A DNA stretch of 31,700 nucleotides from Bacillota bacterium (GCA_023402395.1 JAEYGI010000064.1:1-31700); one strand, 5' to 3'. Numbered from the stretch's first letter, positions 23,408-31,216 are shown. The notes: generated from the letters alone by a model not told the origin. Made by a program: numbers and translations.

Positions 23408-24433
23408 ATGAAGTCAGAATTCATTTTTCAAGCCGATCATAATTGGAGATCCTGCCATTCAGCGACAATCTGCGCGCTGGAAAATGGTGATTTAACAGCA
23501 GCTTGGTTCGCGGGAACCAAGGAAGCCGCCGCGGACTCGGTCATCCTGGGGAGTAAAAAAAAGAAGGATAGTCAAAAGTGGTCACCGGCGAATGCCTGGG
23601 TGAATGTTCCCCATCGGGCCGCTGGAAACCCAAAACTGTTCATCGGACCCGACCGGGCTCTGTGGCTGATTGCTCCCGTCAATTACGGAGATTGGTGTCA
23701 GGGCGGCACCCGTTTGTTTATGAAACGTTCCTACGATCATTCGGATTCTTGGAATGACTTGGAGTTCTTGATTGAGGAGCCCCGGATCTTGGGAAAAAAT
23801 AAGCCATTAAAATTAAAAAGCGGCATTTGGATTATTCCCGCCGAAAATGAAGTCACCTGGCAACCGGTATTTTTGCGTTCCGACGACTCTGGCGCGACTT
23901 GGCGCCTGATTGAAGTTCCCGCCAATGATAACATGGTCATCCAGCCTTCCGTGGTTCAATTAACCGATGGCTCGCTGTTGGCTTACGCCCGTTCCTGGGA
24001 AGGGTTTATTTATGAAATCCGCTCTAAAAATGACGGACTGACTTGGTCGGAGCCCAAACCGACCTCTTTGCCCAACAATAATAGCGGCCTCGATTTGACG
24101 CGGCTTAATTCAGGCCATTTGGTACTGGTGTTTAACTCCGCCGGGCTTGGCGTGAATGTTCAGAAAAATGGGCGAAGAGCCTGGGGACCCAGAAATCCTC
24201 TGGTCGCGGCTCGCTCAACCGACGAAGGAGAAACCTGGCCGCGGCAAATTGTTCTTCAACAGGAAGAGTCAACTGGAGATTACTTTGAAGATTTGACCGA
24301 TATTCCCGTGCCATCCTCCGGTGAATATAGTTATCCTTCAATCATTCAATCCGCCGATGGGATGATTCATATTGTCTACACATACCGTCGCATCGCCATT
24401 AAACATGTTGCCTTGTCCGAAGCCGAATTCTAA
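23408..24433 (+). CDS. Sialidase-like (BNR/Asp-box) beta-propeller, predicted cytoplasmic
   Basis: A 341-aa protein without a signal peptide. Four Asp-box repeats are visible: SYDHSDSW (108-115, degenerate), SDDSGATW (158-165), SKNDGLTW (206-213) and STDEGETW (270-277), spaced about 50 residues, as in six-bladed propellers. HSATICALENGDLTAAWFAG (17-36) and QPSVVQLTDGSLLAYARS (179-196) match the BNR_2 'sialidase family' proteins. No FRIP motif is seen at the N-terminus, so true sialidase activity is uncertain; related propellers include other glycosidases and uronate lyases. Start ATG 23408 has AGAGGAG about 7 bases upstream. It is last in the IclR-controlled transport cluster and would act on an imported, already small glycoside. 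Confidence 0.82.
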   Translation: MKSEFIFQADHNWRSCHSATICALENGDLTAAWFAGTKEAAADSVILGSKKKKDSQKWSPANAWVNVPHRAAGNPKLFIGPDRALWLIAPVNYGDWCQGGTRLFMKRSYDHSDSWNDLEFLIEEPRILGKNKPLKLKSGIWIIPAENEVTWQPVFLRSDDSGATWRLIEVPANDNMVIQPSVVQLTDGSLLAYARSWEGFIYEIRSKNDGLTWSEPKPTSLPNNNSGLDLTRLNSGHLVLVFNSAGLGVNVQKNGRRAWGPRNPLVAARSTDEGETWPRQIVLQQEESTGDYFEDLTDIPVPSSGEYSYPSIIQSADGMIHIVYTYRRIAIKHVALSEAEF

Positions 24434-24500
24434 GTTTATCGCAAGTCGCCGGCAAACCAAGCTTATCGCTCCGTTCAATTTGCTTCATTATCTTAACGCA

Positions 24501-24531
24501 AACAGCGCCCCCAATTCCTGGGGGCGCTGTT
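24501..24531. terminator. Hairpin between convergent sialidase-like and chemoreceptor genes
   Basis: AACAGCGCCCCC (24501-24512) pairs perfectly with GGGGGCGCTGTT (24520-24531). The T-run is poor on both strands (ACAAAC on plus, TTTGCG on minus), but position and strength support a shared terminator. Confidence 0.65.
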
Positions 24532-24589
24532 ACAAACGAGCCGTGCCATTATCGCGTCGGCGGACAATGAAGCTGTCCCGCCATAGCGT

Positions 24590-25987
24590 TTAACATTGCA
24601 GATCGACGCCTAAAACTCCCCGCAGCGAACTGTCGGCCGCCGTTATCGGAACCGCCACGGTGAGACAAGGCTTCCCGGTAATGGCCGAGATATACGGAGT
24701 GGTAATAAACTCTTTTCCGGTCATGGCCTGGGTAAACCACTCCCTCACCTTGGCGTTGGCGATTCCCGCCGCTGGAATCGAATGCACGAACCGCCCTTTC
24801 GGATCATTGATCCAGGCCGCCTCCAAAATCGGGTGGGATTGCAACAGTTTTTGCAGGAACACGGCGCAACCGGAGGGATTAAGATCGCCCAGGCCCCGGT
24901 TGGCCAGGATCGCCTGTTTCAGCAGGCGGATCATCTCCCGCGCTTTCTCACGGTATTCCGTTTTTAGCTCCAGCGAATCCGAATCGCCCGAGATCAGCGG
25001 TTGTAAAGCGGTAGCCGATTGGTTCAGCCGCGATCCCAGATCATTCAACTCTTCAACCAAACCGCGGTGCTTTTTGAGGCCCCGGTAAACCACTTCGACG
25101 CCCTGGACCGATTGTTCCGACTTGGCTTGGATTGTGGCTACTTGCTCCCGCAAGACCAGAGTTTTTTCCCGTTCCTCGGTGACCTCCTTAAAGACGGCCT
25201 GGTTTTTGGAGCTCATTTCCCCGTAGGACTGCTCGATCCGGGCCAGGTTCTCCTCCACCCGCTCGAACTGGCGCACCGATTCAGCCACTTGGGCGGCGGT
25301 GGATTCCATCTGCTGACTGACCATCCGGTGAGAGGCGCCGATCCGATCCAGTAATTCCTGGATATTGGTTACCGCCTCTTTGCTGTCATTGGATAACTGC
25401 TTGATTCGTTCGGCCACTACGCCGAATCCGGCGCCGGCCCGGCCGGCCCGGGCCGCCTCGATGGAGGCGTTAAAGGAAAGCAACTGGCTTTGTCGGGAGA
25501 TCTCGACCACGGTTTCCAAAATACCGGTAATCGCGCCCGACAACTCCTGAAGCTCATTCATTTTTTCCAGCGTTAGCTGGGCTGATTGATGAATCCGGTG
25601 AATATCGGAGACCACCCGCAGGATCTCGTCCCGGCTGTCGTGCAACACCAATTCCGCGTTTCGTCCGGTCCGTTCCATCTCATTGGAAAGCCCGCCGATC
25701 TTGTCCAACCGTTGCACCAAGTCATGAAACTTCTCGGTCATCAGTTGAAATTCAGACTGGGCTTCCCGGTTCCAGCGCGCCATCCGTTCGGCGTTCTCCA
25801 GCACCTGAGTTGAAAATTCCTGATTTTCCTCAATGCTGACACTTAACTGCTGCGCCACGGCCAGCACCTGATTGGTGGCTACCTTCAGCCGCCGGTTGAA
25901 AAGAAGATCCCGCTCTTGAGCGGTTTGGGTCTGTTGGTCTTCTTCTGCCTTTCCTCCTTGAAGCATTCGTTGCAGCACCACTGCCAT
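24590..25987 (-). CDS. Soluble methyl-accepting chemotaxis protein with C-terminal Cache-like domain
   Basis: A 465-aa protein with no membrane helix. The N-terminal two thirds are helical coiled coil containing the kinase-control tip (RQSQLLSFNASIEAARAGRA, then GAGFGVVAERIKQLSNDS, about residues 165-205), which diagnoses an MCP signalling domain. The C-terminal third (about 350-465) resembles a PDC/Cache sensor: GCAVFLQKLLQSHPILEAAW, FVHSIPAAG, VREWFTQAMTGKEFITTPYI, KPCLTVAVPI and GVLGVDLQ. This is the reverse of the usual sensor-membrane-signalling order and places the sensor in the cytoplasm. The start is uncertain: ATG 25987 is preferred, GTG 25996 possible; both sit in a G-rich context. 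Transcribed from the promoter at 26027-26055. Confidence 0.85.
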   Translation of the reverse strand: MAVVLQRMLQGGKAEEDQQTQTAQERDLLFNRRLKVATNQVLAVAQQLSVSIEENQEFSTQVLENAERMARWNREAQSEFQLMTEKFHDLVQRLDKIGGLSNEMERTGRNAELVLHDSRDEILRVVSDIHRIHQSAQLTLEKMNELQELSGAITGILETVVEISRQSQLLSFNASIEAARAGRAGAGFGVVAERIKQLSNDSKEAVTNIQELLDRIGASHRMVSQQMESTAAQVAESVRQFERVEENLARIEQSYGEMSSKNQAVFKEVTEEREKTLVLREQVATIQAKSEQSVQGVEVVYRGLKKHRGLVEELNDLGSRLNQSATALQPLISGDSDSLELKTEYREKAREMIRLLKQAILANRGLGDLNPSGCAVFLQKLLQSHPILEAAWINDPKGRFVHSIPAAGIANAKVREWFTQAMTGKEFITTPYISAITGKPCLTVAVPITAADSSLRGVLGVDLQC

Positions 25988-26026
25988 CCGCCCCACCCCA
26001 TTGTTGATGTAATTTATATGTTACTT

Positions 26027-26055
26027 ATTGTAGAGAAATAATTATAAAATTGCAA
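26027..26055 (-). promoter_or_regulatory. Probable promoter of the chemoreceptor gene
   Basis: On the minus strand TTGCAA (26055-26050) and TACAAT (26032-26027) are 17 bases apart in AT-rich DNA, giving a leader of about 35 bases. No sigma-D (TAAA/GCCGATAA) motif is seen. The remaining intergenic DNA up to 26208 holds no gene. Confidence 0.6.
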
Positions 26056-26208
26056 CAAATATCGCGAATGTTTGCAAGCAATTAACGTCGGCGTGTCATT
26101 TTGAAATGCCAAATCAATATTTGGCTATTCCTCACAACGAATGCAAAAAAAGCTTAAGAAAAGCGTTACTGCCATTCTTCTTCCAAGATGCCAGGCGAGG
26201 CGATAAAG

Positions 26209-26868
26209 TCACCGGATATAAATGCCATTCCGCGAAGGGGCCATGGCGGCACACCGGCCGCTCCCACAAGTGCCGGTATGTTTGATCAGGCCGAGGCCTT
26301 TCCCATAAAACCTCTGTTCATAGCTGTAATCAACCCTCCTGCCAAATACTTGCTCGGTACGAGTGGTTTTTTCCACAACAATGTATGGCATGACAACGTT
26401 TTTTAATTTTAAATCACCGGCCTTCCGTAACGAGATCGTGACCGATGTCCGTTGTCCTTTGGTCGTAACTTCACTGACCAAGTAGCTTTTCGACAATTCC
26501 ATCCGCTCCTTTAAAACAAGCTCCGGCCCTTCCAGCCATCGAATGTACCACCCAGTCAGTTGATAGCCCCGGAGATATATATCGCCATTACAGTCAATGC
26601 TGTAAAACGATTTGTCCGCCAACCGCTCCTCGCCGGTTTTATCACGGATCAAGGTATCGATTACATACAAATCATTGCTTGCCATAGCCACCGTGCCGCT
26701 ATGGCGTATATGCCAGAGGCGATCTCCAGCCTGTAGCCGGTATTCATGACCACTCCTTTCCAAAGGAAAATAAGGCCCGGTCTCTATGTATGTCGAGTCG
26801 GCTTCCGCCACCATAGTCAAGCAAACCGAACCTAACAACGAGAGGAGCAGCGCCAGCTTTTTCAACAT
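26209..26868 (-). CDS. Hypothetical secreted beta-rich protein
   Basis: A 219-aa protein with a signal peptide (MLKKLALLLSLLGSVCLTMV) and a likely signal peptidase I site after AEA (about residue 22). Its mature start GPYFPLERSGHEYRL resembles the 'YFPL..G..W.Y' secreted proteins of Firmicutes, and the C-terminus (YEQRFYGKGLGLIKHTGTCG) has the repeating strand pattern of that group. The function is not known. The ATG at 26868 is chosen because AGGTGG lies about 7 bases upstream; a longer frame runs back into the zinc permease gene. It follows znuB by 65 bases on the same strand and may be co-transcribed with the zinc transporter, but nothing in it shows a metal site beyond two cysteines in CGSGRC. 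Confidence 0.7.
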   Translation of the reverse strand: MLKKLALLLSLLGSVCLTMVAEADSTYIETGPYFPLERSGHEYRLQAGDRLWHIRHSGTVAMASNDLYVIDTLIRDKTGEERLADKSFYSIDCNGDIYLRGYQLTGWYIRWLEGPELVLKERMELSKSYLVSEVTTKGQRTSVTISLRKAGDLKLKNVVMPYIVVEKTTRTEQVFGRRVDYSYEQRFYGKGLGLIKHTGTCGSGRCAAMAPSRNGIYIR

Positions 26869-26933
26869 TGGCAATCCACCTACTTTTCCGTTTGGCGCAG
26901 GATTGAGTCCAAAAGAGGTCGGCAGCTTCGTAT

Positions 26934-27761
26934 TCAGACCAGATTCAATTTCTTGATTCCGAAAAAGAACGTGAAACAGACGGCATTCAGCATCACAATG
27001 GTCGCGCCGGTGGGTAAGTTCCAAATATATGATAAAAATACGCCAAAAACCACGCAGCAAACCGATACCCCAGCCGAGATCAGAATGGTGCCGCGAAACC
27101 CCTTGGATATTTGCAAGGCGGTTACGGTGGGAAACACAATCATACTGGAGATCAGCATCGTTCCTACCACCCGGATGCCCAGAACGATCGTCACCGAGGT
27201 CAGGACCGAAATCAGATAATTCATGGCTCGTGTCTTAACCCCGATCACCTTGGAAAATTCCTCGTCATAGGTGATGGCGAACAGATGGTCGTAAAAGGAA
27301 GCGATCATCACGATCACCAGCACCGAAAGAACAAGCGACAGGATCACATCCAAGTTGCTAATGACCAGGATGCTGCCAAAGAGGTAACTGAAGAGATCAA
27401 TGTTGAAACCCCCGGAAACACTGGCGATCAATACACCGGCCGCCACCGAAAAGGATGAAATCAACCCAATGGCGGCGTCGCCGTGCAGATCGGCTTTTTC
27501 ATTCAATTTCAAGATCACGAACGACGACAGGATCACCAACGGGATCGATACCAGCAGCGGGGACGCGGCCAGCAGTAATGCCACGGCGATGGTCGCGAAA
27601 CTGACGTGGGCCAGGCCGTCGCCGATCATCGAATACTTTTTCAATACCAGAAATATTCCCAAAAACGAGCAGCAAACCGCGATCAGCGACCCTACCAACA
27701 GCGCTTTTAGGATAAAGTCATATTGCACGGCCTCAATCATCAATGAAAGTATCTCTTTCAT
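26934..27761 (-). CDS. znuB: Zinc/manganese-type ABC transporter permease
   Basis: A 275-aa membrane protein of the ABC-3 family (ZnuB/AdcB/MntB) with about eight helices. MIGDGLAHVSFATIAVAL is the family's conserved loop between early helices, and GTMLISSMIVFPTVTALQIS a conserved late helix. Start ATG 27761 has GGAGG about 7 bases upstream and lies inside the 3' end of znuC (29-base overlap), so the genes are translationally coupled. With ZnuA and ZnuC it would import Zn2+; Mn2+ cannot be excluded from this subunit alone. Confidence 0.9.
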   Translation of the reverse strand: MKEILSLMIEAVQYDFILKALLVGSLIAVCCSFLGIFLVLKKYSMIGDGLAHVSFATIAVALLLAASPLLVSIPLVILSSFVILKLNEKADLHGDAAIGLISSFSVAAGVLIASVSGGFNIDLFSYLFGSILVISNLDVILSLVLSVLVIVMIASFYDHLFAITYDEEFSKVIGVKTRAMNYLISVLTSVTIVLGIRVVGTMLISSMIVFPTVTALQISKGFRGTILISAGVSVCCVVFGVFLSYIWNLPTGATIVMLNAVCFTFFFGIKKLNLV

Positions 27762-28503
27762 CCGCGTTCCTCCAGCCAAAATAAGGTTGGGCCAAAGTTC
27801 CAAAATAATCGTTCAGTTCCTTCGAACGGCAAAACTCCTCAAAGGGGCCGTAAAACACCAGACGCCGGTCCAGATAAAGCATTTTCGCGGCATACTTCCC
27901 AACCGAAGCCACGTCATGGGAGACCATCAATACCGTCACTCCATCGTCCCGGTTCAAAGCCTTGATCAGTTCATAGAACTCTTCCCTGATCTGAGGATCG
28001 AGTGCGCTGGTCGGTTCGTCGAGGATTAGCAGCTTGGGGGAACTCACCATCGCCCTGGCCAGCAGCACCCGTTGCTGCTGGCCTCCGGACAGATTGCCGA
28101 TCTTCTTCTCTTTCAAATCGGCGATTTTTAACTTTTCCAGAATGGTGTCGACCCGCTCATCATTTTGGGTGGAAAAAAACCGGGGTCCTTTTTTCCCGGC
28201 CAATAACCCCATCGACACGATCTCTTTTACCTTGGCGGGAAAGAGTTTATCGTTGGTGACGGCTTTTTGAGGAAGGTAACCCGCAAAATGGCTTCCTTCC
28301 AATCCCTCCCCGAAAACAATTTGTCCCTCCCAAAAAGGGAGAAGGCCGAGAACGGCCTTCATCAACGTGGTCTTTCCCGACCCATTCGGGCCGACGATTC
28401 CGACATAATCTCCGGATTCCACCTCAAAGCTCACCTTGGTCAATACTTCTTGCCTTCCGTATCTTACGGTCAAGTTTTGCGCGGTCAAAATCTTATTGGC
28501 CAT
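27733..28503 (-). CDS. znuC: Zinc-type ABC transporter ATP-binding protein
   Basis: A 256-aa cytoplasmic ATPase. Walker A GPNGSGKTT (near residue 38), signature LSGGQQQR, Walker B LLILDEP and the switch histidine in VSHD are all intact. GYLPQKAVTNDKLFPAKVKEIV is typical of metal ABC-3 ATPases. The ATG at 28503 overlaps the end of znuA by 11 bases, indicating coupled translation, although the ribosome site (AGGGG) is modest. It energises ZnuB. Confidence 0.92.
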   Translation of the reverse strand: MANKILTAQNLTVRYGRQEVLTKVSFEVESGDYVGIVGPNGSGKTTLMKAVLGLLPFWEGQIVFGEGLEGSHFAGYLPQKAVTNDKLFPAKVKEIVSMGLLAGKKGPRFFSTQNDERVDTILEKLKIADLKEKKIGNLSGGQQQRVLLARAMVSSPKLLILDEPTSALDPQIREEFYELIKALNRDDGVTVLMVSHDVASVGKYAAKMLYLDRRLVFYGPFEEFCRSKELNDYFGTLAQPYFGWRNADERDTFIDD

Positions 28504-29860
28504 ATCCGAGCCCCTGTTTGAGTTTTTGGAGATTTTCCTCCATGATCTGGATGTAGGATATCTTGGCTTCCAGTTCCTTTTTGGATACATTATGGGCGCC
28601 GTGCAGCAAAACCATTTTGGCGCCAGTCTGGTTGGAGATCACACGGGCCACTTTCGGGTCGATCAACTCTTCGTAGTAGATCACTTTCAACCCCGACTCC
28701 TTCAACTTCTTCACCAGTTCGGCGATGCGGCGCGGCGTCGGTTCGGCATCCGGGGCAAACCCGCTGTAAGGCGAGATATGCTGAAGCCCGTAACGCTTGG
28801 CGAAATATCCGAAGGCAAAATGGCCGCCGTAGATGATCGTCTTATACTTGGTCCGCTTGAACGCGTCGGAGAACTTTTGATCCAGTTCTTGCAGCCGTTT
28901 TTTATAGGCCGCGCCGTTTTGTTTGTAAAAGCCCGCGTTTTTGGCATCGGCCTTGACCAGTCCGGCTACGATATTGTCGACCATTTTTTGGGCATAAACC
29001 GGATCGAGCCAGATATGAGGATCCTTCCCGCCATGATGATGATGTTCCTCGGCCGGCTCCTGAGCCACCGCTTCCACATCGGCCGCTTTGGCGTCTTTGA
29101 AGAAATGTTCGTCTGCTTCGAATTCCGAGGGCAGATGCTCGGTGAAAAATACATAGGTGCCTTCTTTGACGATACTGATCTTAAAGACGGTTGAACCTTT
29201 GGCATTATCAAACTTCAGAGTATACAGGCGTTCTCCCGGAGTAAGCGTGCTACTGCCTTGTTTAACCACGGCCGAACCAGCAAACAGTTTCTCGGCTTTT
29301 TCTTGGACAGCCTCAATCCCGGCAGGTCCCTTTTTATCGCTAGGTAGAATGACCATCCCCATTTGGGGGTCGGCATATTCCCCATCCACTTTGGCAAAGG
29401 TCCAGGTATATTCGCCCTTTTTCAAAACGAACGCCCCGGCCCATTCAAATGGATGTTCGCCTTCTTCTCCCTCATGCTCGTCGTGGTCCTCTTCCTTCAT
29501 CAGTTCGATCCCGGCGCTGGTGTCGACCACCACTACCTTTTTTCCCTTGATGGTTTCAATCAGTTTATGTGCCCAGGGTTCCATGGCTTCACCGGTATAA
29601 ATAAACAGATCGGACTTTTGAATATTGACGATGTCTTTCGGCGAAGGCTCGAAGGAATGCGATTCCGTCCCGGGCGGAAGCAACAGGGCCACGTCAACCT
29701 TGTCCTTTCCGATCTCCCTGGTAAAGTCATACTGGGGAAACAGGGTCGTGACGATCTTCAGCTTTTCCGGGCCCGCCGCCGCTGAAATGCCCCATCCCGG
29801 GACGGCCGCAAACAAAGCGACCACCAACGCCAAGCCAATAAGTAACTTAAAATTTCTCAC
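28493..29860 (-). CDS. znuA: Zinc-binding ABC transporter lipobox-less receptor with inserted domain
   Basis: A 455-aa extracytoplasmic metal-binding protein (cluster A-I), about 150 residues longer than usual. The signal peptide (MRNFKLLIGLALVVALFAAV) ends near SAAAG and has no lipobox cysteine. Family parts are clear: TTLFPQYDFTREIG, GTESHSFEPSPKDI (metal ligand H68), DPHIWLDP (H282) and GGHFAFGYFAKRYGL. The normal histidine-rich loop is split: one acidic/His stretch (EEDHDEHEGEEGEH, 123-136) and a second (EEHHHHGG, 271-278) flank an extra beta-rich domain (137-262, FEWAGAFVLKKGEYTWTFAK, TYVFFTEHLPSEFEADEHFF). That domain is acidic with potential metal ligands. Start GTG 29860 has GAGGAGGG about 7 bases upstream. 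First gene of znuA-znuC-znuB. Confidence 0.9.
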   Translation of the reverse strand: MRNFKLLIGLALVVALFAAVPGWGISAAAGPEKLKIVTTLFPQYDFTREIGKDKVDVALLLPPGTESHSFEPSPKDIVNIQKSDLFIYTGEAMEPWAHKLIETIKGKKVVVVDTSAGIELMKEEDHDEHEGEEGEHPFEWAGAFVLKKGEYTWTFAKVDGEYADPQMGMVILPSDKKGPAGIEAVQEKAEKLFAGSAVVKQGSSTLTPGERLYTLKFDNAKGSTVFKISIVKEGTYVFFTEHLPSEFEADEHFFKDAKAADVEAVAQEPAEEHHHHGGKDPHIWLDPVYAQKMVDNIVAGLVKADAKNAGFYKQNGAAYKKRLQELDQKFSDAFKRTKYKTIIYGGHFAFGYFAKRYGLQHISPYSGFAPDAEPTPRRIAELVKKLKESGLKVIYYEELIDPKVARVISNQTGAKMVLLHGAHNVSKKELEAKISYIQIMEENLQKLKQGLGYGQ

Positions 29861-30306
29861 CGATATCCCTCCTCATATTTAGTGAAATAAAATTAATCAC
29901 GGCCCCGCAAGGCCGTTTGAAGCCGCTTACTTTGCGTTAACAAGAATTTTTCGCATCTAAATCATAGATCAACTCCGCCGAATCTGGAAAATAGGCGGGT
30001 TGCTTTCTCACGATGATATCCAATTTCTATTCGGAACTTTCATTGACTGCCACCGTGGCTCAATGCTTGTTTAAGAACATCAAAATAGAAAATTTTGCAT
30101 TTAAATTTTATCGTTATCTTATCATTATTGGTAAAACAAGTCAATGCAATTTTACACTCAATTTATTGCAAATAATTTTAAACAGGAAGCACGACATGCA
30201 AAATGAATCACGGCCAAAAAATTGCCGAAACCGAAACCGGATTGAATCTCAATCGGCAGGCGGTAGTTTGCGCTTTATATCCCAAAATAAATTAGAGAAT
30301 AAACCG
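29861..30306. other. Long AT-rich leader/intergenic region upstream of znuA
   Basis: About 450 bases without a gene. A minus-strand promoter candidate has TTGACT (30144-30139) and TAAGAT (30121-30116) 17 bases apart, which would give a znuA leader of about 250 bases. Near the gene ACGGCC (29899-29904) pairs with GGCCGT (29911-29916) as a small hairpin without a T-run. Copies of TGCAAT/ATTGCA flank the -35 area (about 30144-30175), possibly a regulator site. No match to the palindrome in front of the Fur-family gene is seen. Confidence 0.45.
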
Positions 30307-30600
30307 TCAACGATCCCGCATCATTCGAAAACAATCCCGGCAATAAACCGGCTTATCGCCGCTGGGTTTAAAAGGTACCATCGTCTCCCGGCCGCAATTG
30401 GAGCAGATCGCCGGGTACAACTGGCGTTCCCCCCGCCCCGCCGCGCGGTTGCCTTGCTGCTGTTTCCGGGCGGCCCGGCAATCGGGGCAACGGCCCGGCT
30501 CATTGGCAAACCCCTTTTCGGCGAAAAACTCCTGTTCACTGGCTGTAAAGATAAATTCCTTGCCGCACTCCTTGCACACCAATACTTTGTCTTGATACAT
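30307..30600 (-). CDS. Small zinc-ribbon protein (zf_Tbcl type)
   Basis: A 97-aa cytoplasmic protein with two four-cysteine zinc ribbons: C9-x2-C12 with C38-x2-C41, and C66-x2-C69 with C87-x2-C90. The N-terminus DKVLVCKECGKEFIFTASEQ and the segment FAEKGFANEPGRCPDCRAAR are typical of the 'probable zinc-ribbon domain' family common in Firmicutes; the biochemical role is not known. A basic linker (about 42-58) joins the two halves. Start ATG 30600 has AAGGAGG 8 bases upstream. It follows the Fur-family gene by 53 bases on the same strand, so it is probably part of its transcript. Confidence 0.9.
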   Translation of the reverse strand: MYQDKVLVCKECGKEFIFTASEQEFFAEKGFANEPGRCPDCRAARKQQQGNRAAGRGERQLYPAICSNCGRETMVPFKPSGDKPVYCRDCFRMMRDR

Positions 30601-30653
30601 CGGGTATCCTCCTTATGATTTACGAACGTTAAGCTACGGCCGGCCGGCTCCGC

Positions 30654-31076
30654 TCAATGCCCGGAACAATCCGGACAAAGGCCGCGCAGATAAAACTCGC
30701 GCCCCTCCAAACGGTAATCGGCTCCGATCCCTTGGACTTCGGGAAGGTCCAACTCTTCCAGGCATTCCACCTTACCGCAGGATCTGCAGATGAAGTGCGG
30801 ATGGCAATGCCCCCGGCCGCCGCAACCGCAAAAGGCAAACTTCCAGGTCCGGTCGCCGCTTTCGACCCGGTGCACCAAACCGGTTTCAAGGAACGACGCC
30901 AGTGCCCGGTAGATGCTCACCCGGTTTAGGCCATGTTCGGCCAACTGCCTCGAGATCTCCTCCTGAGTCATCGGGCGCCCGGCGTTCATGAGCAGATCAA
31001 GCAGGGCGATTCTTCCGGAAGTCCGTTTCAGCCCCGCCTCGCGTAACAATGATTCAATGGATTCCAGCTGTTTCAT
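30654..31076 (-). CDS. Fur-family metalloregulator (Zur-like)
   Basis: A 140-aa repressor of the Fur superfamily. The winged helix comprises AGLKRTSGRIALLDLLMNAG and MTQEEISRQLAEHGLNRVSIYRALASFLETGLV. The metal region has HCHPHFICRSC (C97, C100) and CPDC (C134, C137), the structural zinc site. Start ATG 31076 has GAGGAG about 8 bases upstream; a longer frame to 31127 would cross the promoter. Zur is favoured over Fur or PerR because the next operon on the same strand is znuA-znuC-znuB and the partner gene is a zinc-ribbon protein, but sequence alone does not prove the metal. A palindrome overlaps its promoter start (31107-31119), so it is probably autoregulated. Confidence 0.88.
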   Translation of the reverse strand: MKQLESIESLLREAGLKRTSGRIALLDLLMNAGRPMTQEEISRQLAEHGLNRVSIYRALASFLETGLVHRVESGDRTWKFAFCGCGGRGHCHPHFICRSCGKVECLEELDLPEVQGIGADYRLEGREFYLRGLCPDCSGH

Positions 31077-31106
31077 CGATGACTCCTCGCCGGCCGTTGT
31101 TATAAC

Positions 31107-31153
31107 GCAACTAAGTTGCTTTTCCATTATAGCAAAATTTGGTTTTTTGTCAA
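31107..31153 (-). promoter_or_regulatory. Fur-family gene promoter and operator
   Basis: On the minus strand TTGACA (31153-31148) and TATAAT (31131-31126) have a 16-base spacer. The odd palindrome GCAACT-T-AGTTGC (31119-31107) covers the expected transcription start. This form differs from the Bacillus Fur/Per boxes, so it may be this regulator's own site type. Confidence 0.78.
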
Positions 31154-31155
31154 TG

Positions 31156-31216
31156 TATAAAGTTGAATTAAATTTCTGATATACATCATGTCCTTAATGC
31201 CAGCCATGATAGAAAA
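31156..31216 (+). repeat. Hairpin repeat, copy 3 (one-ended)
   Basis: It shares TTGAATTAAATTTCTGATAT and the CATCATG...CATGAT inverted pair with copy 2, at nearly every position over the first 55 bases, then diverges after GAAAA. The right terminal inverted repeat is missing. It begins 3 bases upstream of the -35 box of the Fur-family gene and ends where the structured region 31217-31700 begins. Confidence 0.75.

Noticed and set aside
30013..30618. A 201-codon plus-strand frame across the znuA leader and zinc-ribbon gene
   Set aside because: Its second half is the antisense of the clear zinc-ribbon gene and its first half is AT-rich leader sequence.
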